From the NCBI GenBank assembly GCA_002803225.1, contig NXFV01001426.1, positions 1 to 16,539 of the forward strand: DNA of 16,539 bases, given 5' to 3'. Under the pieces are notes generated by a model. That model saw only the letters and a list, made by a program, of their open reading frames with translations. It had not been told where the DNA came from and made no database searches. How positions within the stretch are numbered: position 1 is the first letter of the stretch; each line of letters starts with the position of its first letter. The translations under genes were made by a program, and so were the position numbers. Below, piece after piece: positions 8,173-16,539 of this stretch. This stretch comes from Gamarada debralockiae (taxonomy: Eukaryota; Ascomycota; Leotiomycetes; Helotiales; Hyphodiscaceae).

Positions 8173-8757
8173 ATGGCAACCAGCACCAGCTCTAAGCCCA
8201 CCTACGTAAAAGTAACACTCTACCTTAAAAAACGCGCTGACATCAGTGACGAGCAATTTCACCAACACTGGCGCAGTCGTCACGTTCAAATAGCTATGGA
8301 GAGTAAGACTTTCATGAGTAAAGTCCGGAGATATAACCAGGTAATTCACCACCTCCCTCCATTTCAACTCATTATGTTCGCAAGGAGTATAATAAATAGA
8401 ATAATTAATTCTAGACTAGTCCCACACCTCGCCTGAGCTGAAAGCTCAAGCAGCCGAATTAGGTATTCCGGTCTTGGATTTTGATGGTGTTGCAGAGGTT
8501 TGGGTTGATAGCGTTGAGGATTGGAAGGAGATTGTGAGTGATGAAGAGTTTGTTAAGTTGGTTGCTGGTTAGTATTATTCACCCCTCTCTGGGTTTGAAT
8601 GCTTGGGAGAGACGGATGGAAGAGCTGACATACTATAGCTGATGAAACCCATTTCATTCAGCATCCGATTTCGGTCATGTTCGGCTATGACAATTTGGTT
8701 ATTGGTACGGATAGGAAGACGGGGATGGAGAGGGAGATTGGGGGGGAGGCCTTGTAG
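8173..8757 (+). CDS. EthD-like ferredoxin-fold (dimeric alpha/beta barrel) protein, three exons
   Basis: Splicing gives a 144-residue protein. Exons: 8173-8340, 8420-8567, 8639-8757. Exon 1 has the EthD opening, VKVTLYLKKRADISDEQFHQHW, with the R/H pair before the HV helix. Exon 2 carries HTSPELKAQAAELGIP and DFDGVAEVWVDSVEDW. Exon 3 has HPISVMFGYDNLVIGTD and ends at TAG. Both junctions keep the frame: intron 1 ends at ACTAG in phase 0, intron 2 has CTGAC before TATAG in phase 1. Members of this family act as small dimeric enzymes or accessory proteins. Some in fungal polyketide clusters are decarboxylases or cyclases, others take part in degradation. No catalytic residue can be assigned here. 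Divergent from the SDR and probably co-regulated with it. Confidence 0.85.
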
Positions 8758-9299
8758 GTTGAGAGATGGGATTAGCAAGAATTATGACGAATGGGCTGAA
8801 CTGGTTGTCCTTTTTTTTCCCGCCCAATGACGAGAAAACACCGTCAGAAATTCAGTCATTATTCAGCTAGTAAAGACTTATTTCCGTGCCGTCCATACTA
8901 AAATAAGCGAGTAGGCCCCCAGTCGTTACTCGTACCCCGCCGCTACTGCAAGATCGCTCCCCCTCTTTTATTTCCGCGGCCTGCTTTGCACATCTGGGGT
9001 AACTTTCTCCATAGTGGAAATTGAGCGCCTGCAACTCACACATGCCCCTGGATGCCCATGTATTGCCGTCTTCCCTTGGTCCCTTGGTAAAAGCATATCC
9101 GAAGACTCGGTCTCAAGGCTACGCACTTTTCCCAAGAGAACCATCCACAACCACACTTCGCCTCGACCTCCACCCTATCAATAATGGCAAGGGTTCATAT
9201 TGGCAAAGGCCATAGCACTGAAGTCCGCATGCAGACTAACCTTCCGCTTCCAATCGGCCACCATACGGTACACGGATAGCACGGAGATGATCAAAATCC

Positions 9300-9312
9300 T
9301 CCGCAAGGCGGA
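9300..9312. promoter_or_regulatory. Inverted TCCGC/GCGGA element upstream of the AtuA-like gene
   Basis: TCCGC and GCGGA are perfect arms around AAG, giving CCG-N5-CGG (everted triplets). It lies 18 bp upstream of a TATA box and about 115 bp upstream of the start codon. It is another possible zinc-cluster site, in a different arrangement from those at 7863-7970. Confidence 0.3.
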
Positions 9313-9329
9313 TAACGTCCAAAGCGTAA

Positions 9330-9337
9330 TATAAAAA
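9330..9337 (+). promoter_or_regulatory. TATA box of the AtuA-like gene
   Basis: TATAAAAA lies 90 bp before the ATG at 9427, a usual distance for a fungal gene with a short 5' UTR. The start codon itself has a good context (AAG before ATGG). Confidence 0.45.
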
Positions 9338-9426
9338 GTAGCTCTTATTCAATTACTGCGTGTAGCCATCTCCAAAGAACTCTTCTTGATTCTCTCACGA
9401 GCAACTGGCCCCCAAAACTTTCCAAG

Positions 9427-11487
9427 ATGGCTCCAATTTCGACGTATGGCACTAACACAGTGGCCAATGGCTCTCACAAACGCCCCATCCGAATCGCAGG
9501 CGCTTCCGCAGGCTTCGCTGACCGCCAGCGCGCCTTCCTCTCCCTTGCAAAATGTGATGTCGATTGCATCATCGGTGACTGGATGTCTGAATGCACCATG
9601 ACCTTCCACGGCGCAGAGAAGGCCCAAAATCAGCTGCAGGGTAAGACGGACGCGGTTGGCTTGTATGACCCTACGTTCATGGATAACTTGAGGCCTGCAC
9701 TTCCGATCTTGCAGGAGAAGGGCATCAAGGTCGCTGTTAATGCGGGCGCAAGTGATACAGAGAAATTGGCGAAACTGGTTGAGTATGCTATAAAAGAGGC
9801 AGGATTAAGCTTGAAGGTTGGGTGGGTTGGGGGCGATGAGGTTACGGATGTTGTTAACAAGTTGGTCAAGCAAGGGGAGAAGTTCGAGAACATCTGTACT
9901 GGGTATGATCTGCGTTCGGCGGCATTCGAGATGTCATGCTAATCTTTGGTAGCGGCGAACTGAAGGACTGGGGATTCGAGCCTGTATATGCTCAGTGAGT
10001 TATCCTAGGTGGTCCTTTGCGTTCTATACGTTTCTGAAAGCTAACACATATCGCCAACAGGTGCTACCTTGGCGGAGCAGGCATTGCAGAATGTTTACGC
10101 AACGGTGCCGATATTGTCATCTGCGGTCGCGTGGCAGACGCAGCCCCAACGATCGGCGCATCAATGTGGTGGCATGGCTGGGACCGAGAACAAGATCTCG
10201 ATGCCATTGCCGGGTCTCTCGTTGCAGGGCATCTTCTTGAGTGCTCGGCATACGCTTGTGGTGGATACTACTCTGGATTCAAGAGCTTGATGGACAACTG
10301 TGAGAACGTAAATGGATCAAAATCTCGATATAATAGCAAACTCATAGTCTAACGATTGGTAGATCGGATTTCCAATTGGCGAAGTCGACCATGTCGGCCA
10401 AGTTACCATGGGCAAAGAACCAGGTACAGGAGGGGAGGTATCAGTTGGCACAGTGACGTCTCAGCTTCTATACGAGATCCAAGGCCCGAGATACTTTGGC
10501 TCTGACGTTGTCGCCAACCTTGAAGGCATTCAGATGAACCAAGTAGGGAAAGATAGGGTTCTGGTCTCTGGAATTACTGGATCAAAAGCGCCCATCTTCA
10601 CCAAAGTAGGAATTACCGCGAATGGAGGCTACCAGGCAGAGTTCCACATTTATCTCTGCGGTTTGGACCTTGAGCAAAAATGTGAATGGATGGAGCGACA
10701 AATTAGATATAGTATTGGAGACGAGAACCTAAAGAAGCTTCATTGTCTGAAGTTCATGCTGAACGGCTACTCTCCAGAGAACCCTCGTAACCAAGATATC
10801 GCTACTGTGGACTTTCGCATCTTCATTCAGACAAAAGATCCGAACCTCGTCTCGAAGGGTAGCCTGGATGTTCCAGGATTCAACCGTTGGTGCATGCAGA
10901 ACTTTCCCCAGTCATGCCCTGGTGCGTCACTCAGCAATGACCAAAGGCAGTCGCAAGGCAAAGAATACTATGAATATTGGGTTGCATTGCTCCCACAAAG
11001 GGAAGTCCAACATCGTGCGTACCTTCCTTGGGCCGAAAAGGTGGTCGAGATTCCTTGTACGCCGAACATGGTCGACTACTCCCCCAGACAGTACAGTTAC
11101 GAGACGAAGAATCCATTAGCACTCAGCTCATTTGGCCCTACTGTTCGTGGACCCTTGGGATGGATCGTCATGGGGCGGTCGGGCGATAAGGCATCCGACG
11201 CCAATATTGGACTGTTTGTCCGCCACGACGACGAGTGGGATTGGCTACGGTCACTGCTCACAATACCGAAGATGAAAGAGCTATTGGACCAGGAATATCA
11301 TGGTGGCGTTATTGAGCGCTTCGAAATGCCCGGTATCAAGGCTGTACACTTCCTGCTTATTGACCACCTGGATCGTGGATTCAATGCTTGTAGCACTTAC
11401 GATACGCTCGGGAAGAACGTGTGCGAGTATCTGAGGGCGAAGTATGTTGACCTACCAACCAAATTCTTGAGAAGAGGGATAATTTAG
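9427..11487 (+). CDS. AtuA-like protein (DUF1446 domain plus C-terminal ferredoxin-fold domain), four exons
   Basis: Splicing gives a 629-residue protein. Exons: 9427-9902, 9953-9994, 10061-10307, 10363-11487. All joints restore frame (ICTG-GELKDWGFEP, VYAQ-CYLGGAGI, DNCEN-IGFP). The DUF1446 core begins at RPIRIAGASAGFADR (about 20-34) and includes GDWMSE, the motif CGRVADAAPTIGA in exon 3, and GGYYSGF. The C-terminal ferredoxin-fold domain of AtuA-like proteins is marked by GRSGDKASDANIG (526-538). The namesake, AtuA of Pseudomonas, belongs to the acyclic terpene (citronellol/geraniol) utilisation cluster, but its reaction is not settled, and fungal members are mostly uncharacterised. Length and domain order are normal. 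There is a TATA box 90 bp upstream. It follows the EthD-like gene in the same direction with its own promoter. A catabolic role with the neighbouring SDR is inference. Confidence 0.9.
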
Positions 11488-12324
11488 ATGGCCGAGCAAT
11501 TTGGCTTCATAGGTGCGATTAGCATTTTAGTGCTAATCTTCAGGGTTTCTATTATCTATATTGGGAGGCAAGAGCATTGGATCATTTAACGTTCATTTAC
11601 TGGATTCCTTCACCGAGTCTACTCTTCTATGATAAACTCGAACCGACTCGAATCGGCTTCTCTGGACTGTGATTGGTGCTTCTACCGACATCGACCTCCC
11701 CCTGGACCAACTCCCTGACCACTAGTAGGCCTGTGTATCCCCTTCGTAGATCACGAACATCTCTTATCTGCTCTAGACTTTCGTTTTGTCGCTATAGTAC
11801 ATGGCTGCTAGGCCTTTGTTAACTGGCTAACTAATGGCTTCCCAAGCCAGTATAGTATCAGATAGAAGATATAATATTCCTAATATTAACGAAGTTAAGA
11901 GCGTAATATATAAGTTTTATAAGTTATTAAGCGAAAATTTAATTAAAAAAAGTAATTTTTTATTATTGATTGATTAATTGATATTTCTTATACCAATCAT
12001 ACTGAGGGCCACGCAAGTATCTGCTATTTGTACCTAAGGGAAACCTCTTTAGATAAAAGCCGTTAGACTTAATTTATTACTTTTTCTTCTGTAAGTCAGC
12101 GCGCCGCTAGCGTTCTAAAGTATATAGTTCTACTATCATATTCTCTTAATTGTCCCTACCTCCTTTTTGCCTTTCATTCCAAGTATTAATTAGTCTTAAA
12201 CAATTATTATAGGTTTGTATATAAAATTGTAGCTTAGCAATATAGTTTCTGTAGTATAAGAAAAGAAGCTAGTCTAAGAGTGTTCATAGCTTTAGACCCT
12301 TACGAACCATTTGCCTGTGAACTC
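11488..12324. other. Transition from gene-rich to AT-rich DNA, no gene
   Basis: The first 350 bp after the AtuA-like stop codon have ordinary composition. From about 11850 the sequence becomes rich in TA and TTA and has no supported frame. A short inverted repeat, ACTGGCT/AGCCAGT (11822-11851), sits at the transition. This looks like the edge of the transposon-rich compartment that fills the rest of the window. Confidence 0.55.
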
Positions 12325-12900
12325 CCATCCGCAAACCAGGACATTGGTCCAAAAATCATTGATCGCTTACCTCATCAAAGTGGTCAAAAACTGGTCAATG
12401 GCGTCATAAATCGATTGTAATTGATTGTTTTTGACGTCAATATAAATTATGCAATTGCTATTAGCTAGTCAAAGACTAGTTATTGACACCACAGAAGTTG
12501 TACTTAACCAGTAGACGGATTTGGGGAGTGTCACGTGATTAGGCACGTGACTTAGGGTCAGAATTCCTCGATCTTCCTTTGAATTATTTGGACTCGATAC
12601 CTATGTCAACTAACACGGCACAACCCTAATAATTAATAAACTTTTAAATCGATTGATTAGCGAAATCTTATGCGCGTGTGTTAGGCGCAATTCCCACGTG
12701 TTTTACTCTAACATAATTAAATATGTTATCATATCCAAAGACTGTTTTGATGTTGATGGGGGTGTGCCCAGGCCACTTAAGTACTTGAAAAAACATCGGT
12801 TCGCATACAAAATTTAGTGTTGGTCAATGCAAAAAAAAAAAAATTTGACGCCATTAACCAGTCTTTGACCACAACTGCCGTTTTCCCGGTTTGTGGATGG
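12325..12900. mobile_element. MITE-like non-autonomous inverted-repeat element
   Basis: The outer ends CCATCCGCAAACC (12325-12337) and the complement of 12888-12900 match at 12 of 13 bases. Inside them, a 27-base motif at 12380-12406 recurs inverted at 12846-12872 with only two differences. A third, decayed copy lies at 12465-12491 in direct orientation. Repeated subterminal motifs of this kind are typical transposase-binding sites. The element is about 576 bp and has no coding capacity. The spacing between outer and inner repeats differs (42 against 15 bases). No target-site duplication is obvious, so exact ends and superfamily are uncertain. Confidence 0.6.
12530..12551. repeat. Perfect inverted repeat of two CACGTG boxes
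   Basis: GTCACGTG (12530-12537) and CACGTGAC (12544-12551) are perfect 8-bp arms with a 6-base loop. Each arm contains an E-box palindrome. The site lies inside the MITE-like element, so it may be part of a nested terminus rather than a host regulatory site. Confidence 0.4.
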
Positions 12901-13279
12901 CCCCTAAGCCCGCTCCTTTTCCTATCCTGCTTATTCCCTTATATCACTTAAGAGAAGAGCGGCCTTATTTTAAATAGCTGGCGAGCTATTTTATTCCACT
13001 ATATATTTATATTAGTAGTACTCTAGTCCTTTGTAGGCTTTTAGACGCCTGCTTTTGCTTTTAATATAGGGCAAAGCTATGTAATGTAGTGGGGTTTTGT
13101 AGTCCATGCACACGTGGTTCGCAGACACGTGATGCAGGACCAGCATAAATATCGCGTTGCGCATGTACTTTATTCTTTAGGCAGTTCACACTCCAACAAT
13201 ACATTCATTCTCTTGATTCACAGCGCAATCGGGACGCGCTTATACTCGCATTTCGTTCCTTCTACAGTAATAGAACTAG
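12901..13279. other. Non-coding stretch between two mobile-element remnants
   Basis: An 8-bp hairpin, AAATAGCT-GGCG-AGCTATTT, is at 12972-12991, and two CACGTG boxes lie near 13111 and 13126. A 60-codon open frame at 13114-13296 has no domain and overlaps the 44-bp inverted repeat arm at 13219-13262, so it is not called a gene. Confidence 0.45.
13219..13262 (+). repeat. Left arm of a 44-bp inverted repeat around the transposase pseudogene
   Basis: This segment (start CACAGCGCAATCGGGA) matches the complement of 15519-15562 at 39 of 44 positions with no gaps. Three of the five differences cluster at the inner end. The pair encloses about 2.3 kb containing the pogo-type transposase remnant, a size typical of such elements. 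No TA target duplication is clear at the outer edges, so they may be terminal or subterminal repeats. Confidence 0.5.
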
Positions 13280-13690
13280 GGGTGACTAAACCCTAGCTAG
13301 AGGTAGCCTAGGCCCCGAAGGAACAGGCCAGGTACAGGAGCGCGGAAGGCTCGGAATCGGAGTCAGCAGCCAGTACAGCTGCCATGTGAAGTATAAATAA
13401 GGCTTGCTAACCCTACTTGTAAAAGGGCAAGCTTGAGTATTTCTCAGAAATCAGATCGTACAAGTACTCAGCAATTCTACTACCAATATAACCAATACTT
13501 CTTCTTTCACTGAACTGCTGCTTCTCTGATATACTGTGATGCCTCCCGTTGCCCTCCAGCTACCTGTAGCTGTTACACCTTTCCTAGTGACCTGGAGGCC
13601 CCTTGGCCAGGAGATACACTAGACCTAGAGGCGAGGGTATCCCTTGGTCCGGCAGCGGATGCCTCAACGCTAAGCTTATTTAAGTAAAGT
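13280..13690 (+). repeat. GC-richer LTR- or promoter-like island inside AT-rich DNA
   Basis: This block has near-normal composition while its surroundings are AT-rich and RIP-like. It contains a TATA box (TATAAATAA, 13392-13400), CCAAT motifs near 13484 and 13493, and pyrimidine-rich DNA before an ATG at about 13540 that opens only a 22-codon frame. This order resembles the promoter half of a fungal LTR. No terminal duplication or internal retroelement gene was found, so the identity is tentative. It may have inserted after the surrounding element was mutated. Confidence 0.3.
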
Positions 13691-14049
13691 GTGCTAGAAG
13701 TAGGTACCGTATTAATTGCTCTATAAGACCCCAACCCTACGTGACCACCCCCCCATCTATAAGAGCTGGTTTTTTTAAGGCCACGTGGCAGAATATATAT
13801 AAGAGCCTAAGAAAAGGGGCCAATTAAGGTCATGTTCACCTCCTTAGATCTACCCTTATTTTAGCAGTATAACACTACCAAAAAGACTGTGCTTTTGCTG
13901 TATTTGTGTGAAAAATCCCATAAATTAAATGTAATGAATTATATCGATTAAAATGTTAAAATCAGACCCATTATTCGTAATCTAGCTTTTGGCTATAACC
14001 TACTATACTCCTACCACAAACACTTAACGCTCTCCTACTTATTATACGC

Positions 14050-15508
14050 TTAATCACTATCTATAAACATGTCTTCTATTATATTGTCGTTATCCTCATT
14101 AGGGTTAAATTCTCCTTTATTATTAAAGTCGAATTGATTAGTAGTCTTATTATTAAAATGAGTTGTAATATCTTCTTTACTATTATCTTCGTTGTATCTT
14201 AAAGGGAGACTATTCGTAACCTCTTTCGCAGTGTGGTATATAGTTTTTTGAAGGTTAAAAGATAAAGGAGGGAGCTCTATACGAGAGGTTCGAGAGGTAG
14301 ACGTAGACGTAGACGTAAACGTAGAGGAAGATGTAGCTTCAGGTTCAGGCTCACGAGTATAGTCTCTGACCTCGATATCTGTAAAAAGAAGTTAGCTAGA
14401 TATCTTAATAATATAATTAAGACAAACCTAGAAGATCTTTAATTCTTAGCTTTTAATCTTTAGTTCTATTTGGGTTTAGTGATAACCTAACTTGCTCGAA
14501 AGTCTTGACAATCGTAGGTTGATAGTAAGTATATAGGTTATTCCAAGCGCTCTTTACCTAGTGAGTTAAGAGAATACAACAATCTCTAACGCTATACTTA
14601 TTTGCTTTCTATTTATTAATATAGTCGTCGTAGTGCTCCTCCTTAGCGCGGCGAATGTAGTTCTTTATGATCTTGTTGATAGAGACGTTAAGAACCTGAA
14701 CATAGCTAGTATAGTCTACAGGAATTATCGAAACCGTGGTATTGAGCTTTGCTAGCTTAAGGTGAAAGTTAGCCTTCGCTTTCTTATTATTATCCTTCTT
14801 CTTGTGTGCTCAAAAAGCGTTTATAGAAAGAAGACAAGGTTTATTGTCATCAGGTGAGTACGTAGATCCTCACTTAAATTGCTGTTTCGCCTATATAGTG
14901 AGGTTCTCACTATTCGCCTAAGCTTTATTATTAAAGATAACTGTAATGCTAGTGGCGTACTTCTTCTTCTTAGCCCTTTGACAAGAGTCTCTAAGGCCTG
15001 GCTTCCTACGAAAAATTATAAGAGGATATATACATAGAACACTATTAGCGCAAATAGCAAGTTGTGTAGTGGCTTGCCTTTTATTGTGACCGCTCTTGCC
15101 TTCCTTTACCTAGATCGTCTTCTTGCCTTTGTGATTATAAGTATGTCTATTATTAAATTCGAACGCAAGAGGCGTCTAATCTATATTAATAATTTCTAAT
15201 AGCTTGAATCGACTAATAGTCTTTACTTCTAGCCCCCGCGGTCTGCTATAATCAAACGACTCTAAGATCACAGTATTTCGACGGTTAAATTGTAGCTAAG
15301 ACTAAACAGTTGCGCGGAGTTCTTCTAGTGATTTCTAGGCGCGTTTTGTTAGTGCTCGTAAAGAGATATTATAACGTCTAAAGAAGCTAGTAAACCAGCG
15401 ATTCGAGAACTTCATCTTTATATAGGCCCATCGATTAGGTTCTGTAAGTCTGATATAACGCTTAGGATAAAGCTCACGATAAATAGCTCGAGTATGTCTA
15501 TATAAAGA
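14050..15508 (-). pseudogene. Pogo/Tigger-type (DDE_1) transposase, RIP-inactivated
   Basis: One minus-strand frame runs 360 codons from 15508 to 14429, then across a 49-bp intron (14379-14427, CTAAC branch and ACAG end) to a natural TAA at 14050-14052. About a dozen in-frame stops interrupt it, nearly all explainable as Trp, Gln or Arg codons hit by C-to-T or G-to-A change. Recognisable parts, in order: FSNRWFTSF and RYNISLRALTKRA (CENP-B-type DNA binding), NID-TPLAFEF with the first catalytic Asp (codon 15179-15181), GSTYSPDDNKPCLLSINAF, then TSYVQVLNVSINK. The second and third catalytic Asp read as Asn (codons 14819-14821 and 14687-14689). The C-terminal 109 codons are open and Ser/Thr/Asp-rich. 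The N-terminal start is not found, so it may be truncated. The element cannot encode a working transposase. Confidence 0.85.
14297..14324. repeat. Short hexamer tandem repeat (GTAGAC-like) in the transposase tail
   Basis: Four to five units of GTAGAC/GTAAAC run in tandem. On the minus strand they encode alternating Thr and Ser in the C-terminal tail of the transposase remnant, so this is a coding microsatellite. Confidence 0.6.
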
Positions 15509-15518
15509 TTAGTATTAT

Positions 15519-15562
15519 GGAGGGGCGAAATACGAGTATAAGCGCTTCCCGATTGCGCTGTG
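15519..15562 (-). repeat. Right arm of the 44-bp inverted repeat
   Basis: This is the complement of 13219-13262, differing at five positions. It lies about 10 bp outside the first in-frame position of the transposase remnant. The two arms are therefore placed as expected for element ends, if the 5' part of the gene has been lost. Confidence 0.5.
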
Positions 15563-16539
15563 TATTGTATGTACTCTTAGTAAGGGATAAAACCAAAACG
15601 AAAACTAACGATATAAAACGAAGGTTATAGTGCTCGAATATACTACAGAATATATACGAAAAACAAGATATATAATTATGATATTATCTAAGTACTACTC
15701 TAGCTATAAAGGCTATTTATCCCCTACTAATATATAACGAAACTAGCTAAGCGAGGTTCTTATAATTATAAGACCTACTAAAAACCTGAAAAGTAAGGTA
15801 ATAATAACTTTCTAGATATATTTCTTTATTATATTCGATCCTCTCTTATATTTATACTTACTCTTAAGTACTATAAAAATAATACTATTAAAAAGAAAAG
15901 GAAAAAAACTAATCTATATATAAAAGACTCCTATACTATTAAATTCTAATATCTTTATCTAAACTATTATTTTTTGACTTATAGTCTTAAAGGATATCTT
16001 TAGAAGTCTTAAGGAAAATAGCCTTAAAATTATTAAGTTTATTATTAAGAGAAGTCTTAGTTATAATAATAGAAGCTTTTCTCTTGTCTTTACTAGTAAG
16101 AGTTAGAGATAAATTAAAGAGCTTATTATTATCTTTCTTATTATTACTAATAATCTCTAGATTAAAGGTAAATCTAAAAGGATTTCCTTTATTCTTAAAG
16201 TAGAAAGTATTATTATAAAAGTACTCTTTAAGTTCCTATAAGTAACTAAAGGCTTTATTATAATATTTAATAGCGTTAATTTGCTATAGATTAATAACTA
16301 TAGTACTATTGTCTTATCTTGTATTACTAAGCTATTTATTATGTTCTAGTATAATAAGAGGGTTACTATACTTATATTAGCTAACTAGGAAATTAAAAAG
16401 GGGTCTATATTCTTCTAAGATAATATAAGCTTTAAAAATAATAATATTAGATTAATTACTATATTAAGGCTTCTCTGGAATTAATAAATCCTTATAATAT
16501 TAAATAATATCTACTATAAATACTTTATTTTCAAGAGTT
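15563..16539. other. Very AT-rich, RIP-like DNA to the right edge
   Basis: The sequence is dominated by TA, TTA and ATT with very few CpG or CpA dinucleotides, as left by repeated RIP. No intact gene is present. One minus-strand open stretch inside it is listed separately. It is probably another decayed transposon that continues past the window. Confidence 0.6.
15990..16235 (-). pseudogene. Decayed reading frame of an unidentified mobile element
   Basis: An 82-codon stretch without stops lies in DNA so AT-rich that a stop is expected about every ten codons. The same frame can be followed upstream to about 16430 through stops that could derive from Trp or Gln codons (TAG, TAA). The product is rich in Asn, Lys, Phe and Leu (for example NPFRFTFNLEII), and I do not recognise a family. 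A remnant transposon protein is the likely explanation. Confidence 0.3.

Larger units (their letters stand above)
8758..9426. other. Intergenic region upstream of the AtuA-like gene
   Basis: No reading frame with a domain is seen in these 669 bp. Open frames at 8968-9215 on both strands are mutually overlapping and unsupported. Near the right end are an inverted repeat TCCGC-AAG-GCGGA (9300-9312) and a TATA box (9330-9337). Together these look like the core promoter of the AtuA-like gene. Confidence 0.6.

Noticed and set aside
7913..8209. Open frame in the SDR/EthD-like promoter
   Set aside because: Its start overlaps the tandem CGG repeats and it runs into the EthD-like start in another frame; no domain.
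8968..9215. Possible gene upstream of the AtuA-like gene
   Set aside because: Only two opposed 60-residue frames without motifs or splice extensions.
1016..11487. Classical secondary-metabolite cluster
   Set aside because: Tailoring-type enzymes are present, but no PKS, NRPS, terpene cyclase, prenyltransferase, transporter or regulator is in the window; at most this is the edge of one.
13114..13296. 60-codon open frame
   Set aside because: Part of it is the inverted copy of the 44-bp repeat, and no family is recognisable.

Overview
The window looks like nuclear DNA of a filamentous ascomycete. The introns are short (49-79 bp), with GT donors, branch sites such as CTAAC, CTGAC or CTAAT, and AG acceptors. 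The proteins are fungal in type: a microsomal P450, an EthD-like protein and an AtuA-like (DUF1446) protein. Mobile-element remains on the right carry the C-to-T and G-to-A decay expected of repeat-induced point mutation (RIP). A Dothideomycete-like genome with gene-rich and AT-rich compartments would fit, but the species cannot be read from the sequence.

Layout. Positions 1-1015 have no gene I can support, but hold a near-perfect RFX X-box. An LTR-like repeat (1016-1257, minus) and a diverged inverted copy (6378-6644, plus) bracket two genes: a secreted-type flavin amine oxidase (1669-3132, minus) and a seven-exon cytochrome P450 (4227-6141, plus). To the right are an SDR oxidoreductase (6927-7730, minus) and, divergently transcribed, an EthD-like protein (8173-8757, plus, 3 exons). 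Their shared promoter carries CGG-type motifs expected of Zn(II)2Cys6 regulators. Next comes an AtuA-like protein (9427-11487, plus, 4 exons) with both family domains intact.

From about 11.85 kb to the right edge the DNA becomes AT-rich and is built of mobile elements. There is a MITE-like inverted-repeat element (12325-12900) and a GC-richer LTR- or promoter-like island (about 13280-13690). A RIP-mutated pogo/Tigger-type (DDE_1) transposase pseudogene (14050-15508, minus) lies between a 44-bp inverted repeat pair (13219-13262 and 15519-15562). The last kilobase is very AT-rich and holds another decayed minus-strand reading frame.

How the genes may work together. Five oxidoreductase or catabolic-type genes in about 10 kb, without a PKS, NRPS, terpene synthase, transporter or regulator in view, suggest an accessory catabolic or tailoring module at the edge of a transposon-rich compartment. 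The SDR and EthD pair is the best candidate for co-regulation because it shares a promoter. Whether the amine oxidase and P450 belong to the same pathway is not shown; their bracketing by repeats could mean a separate history.
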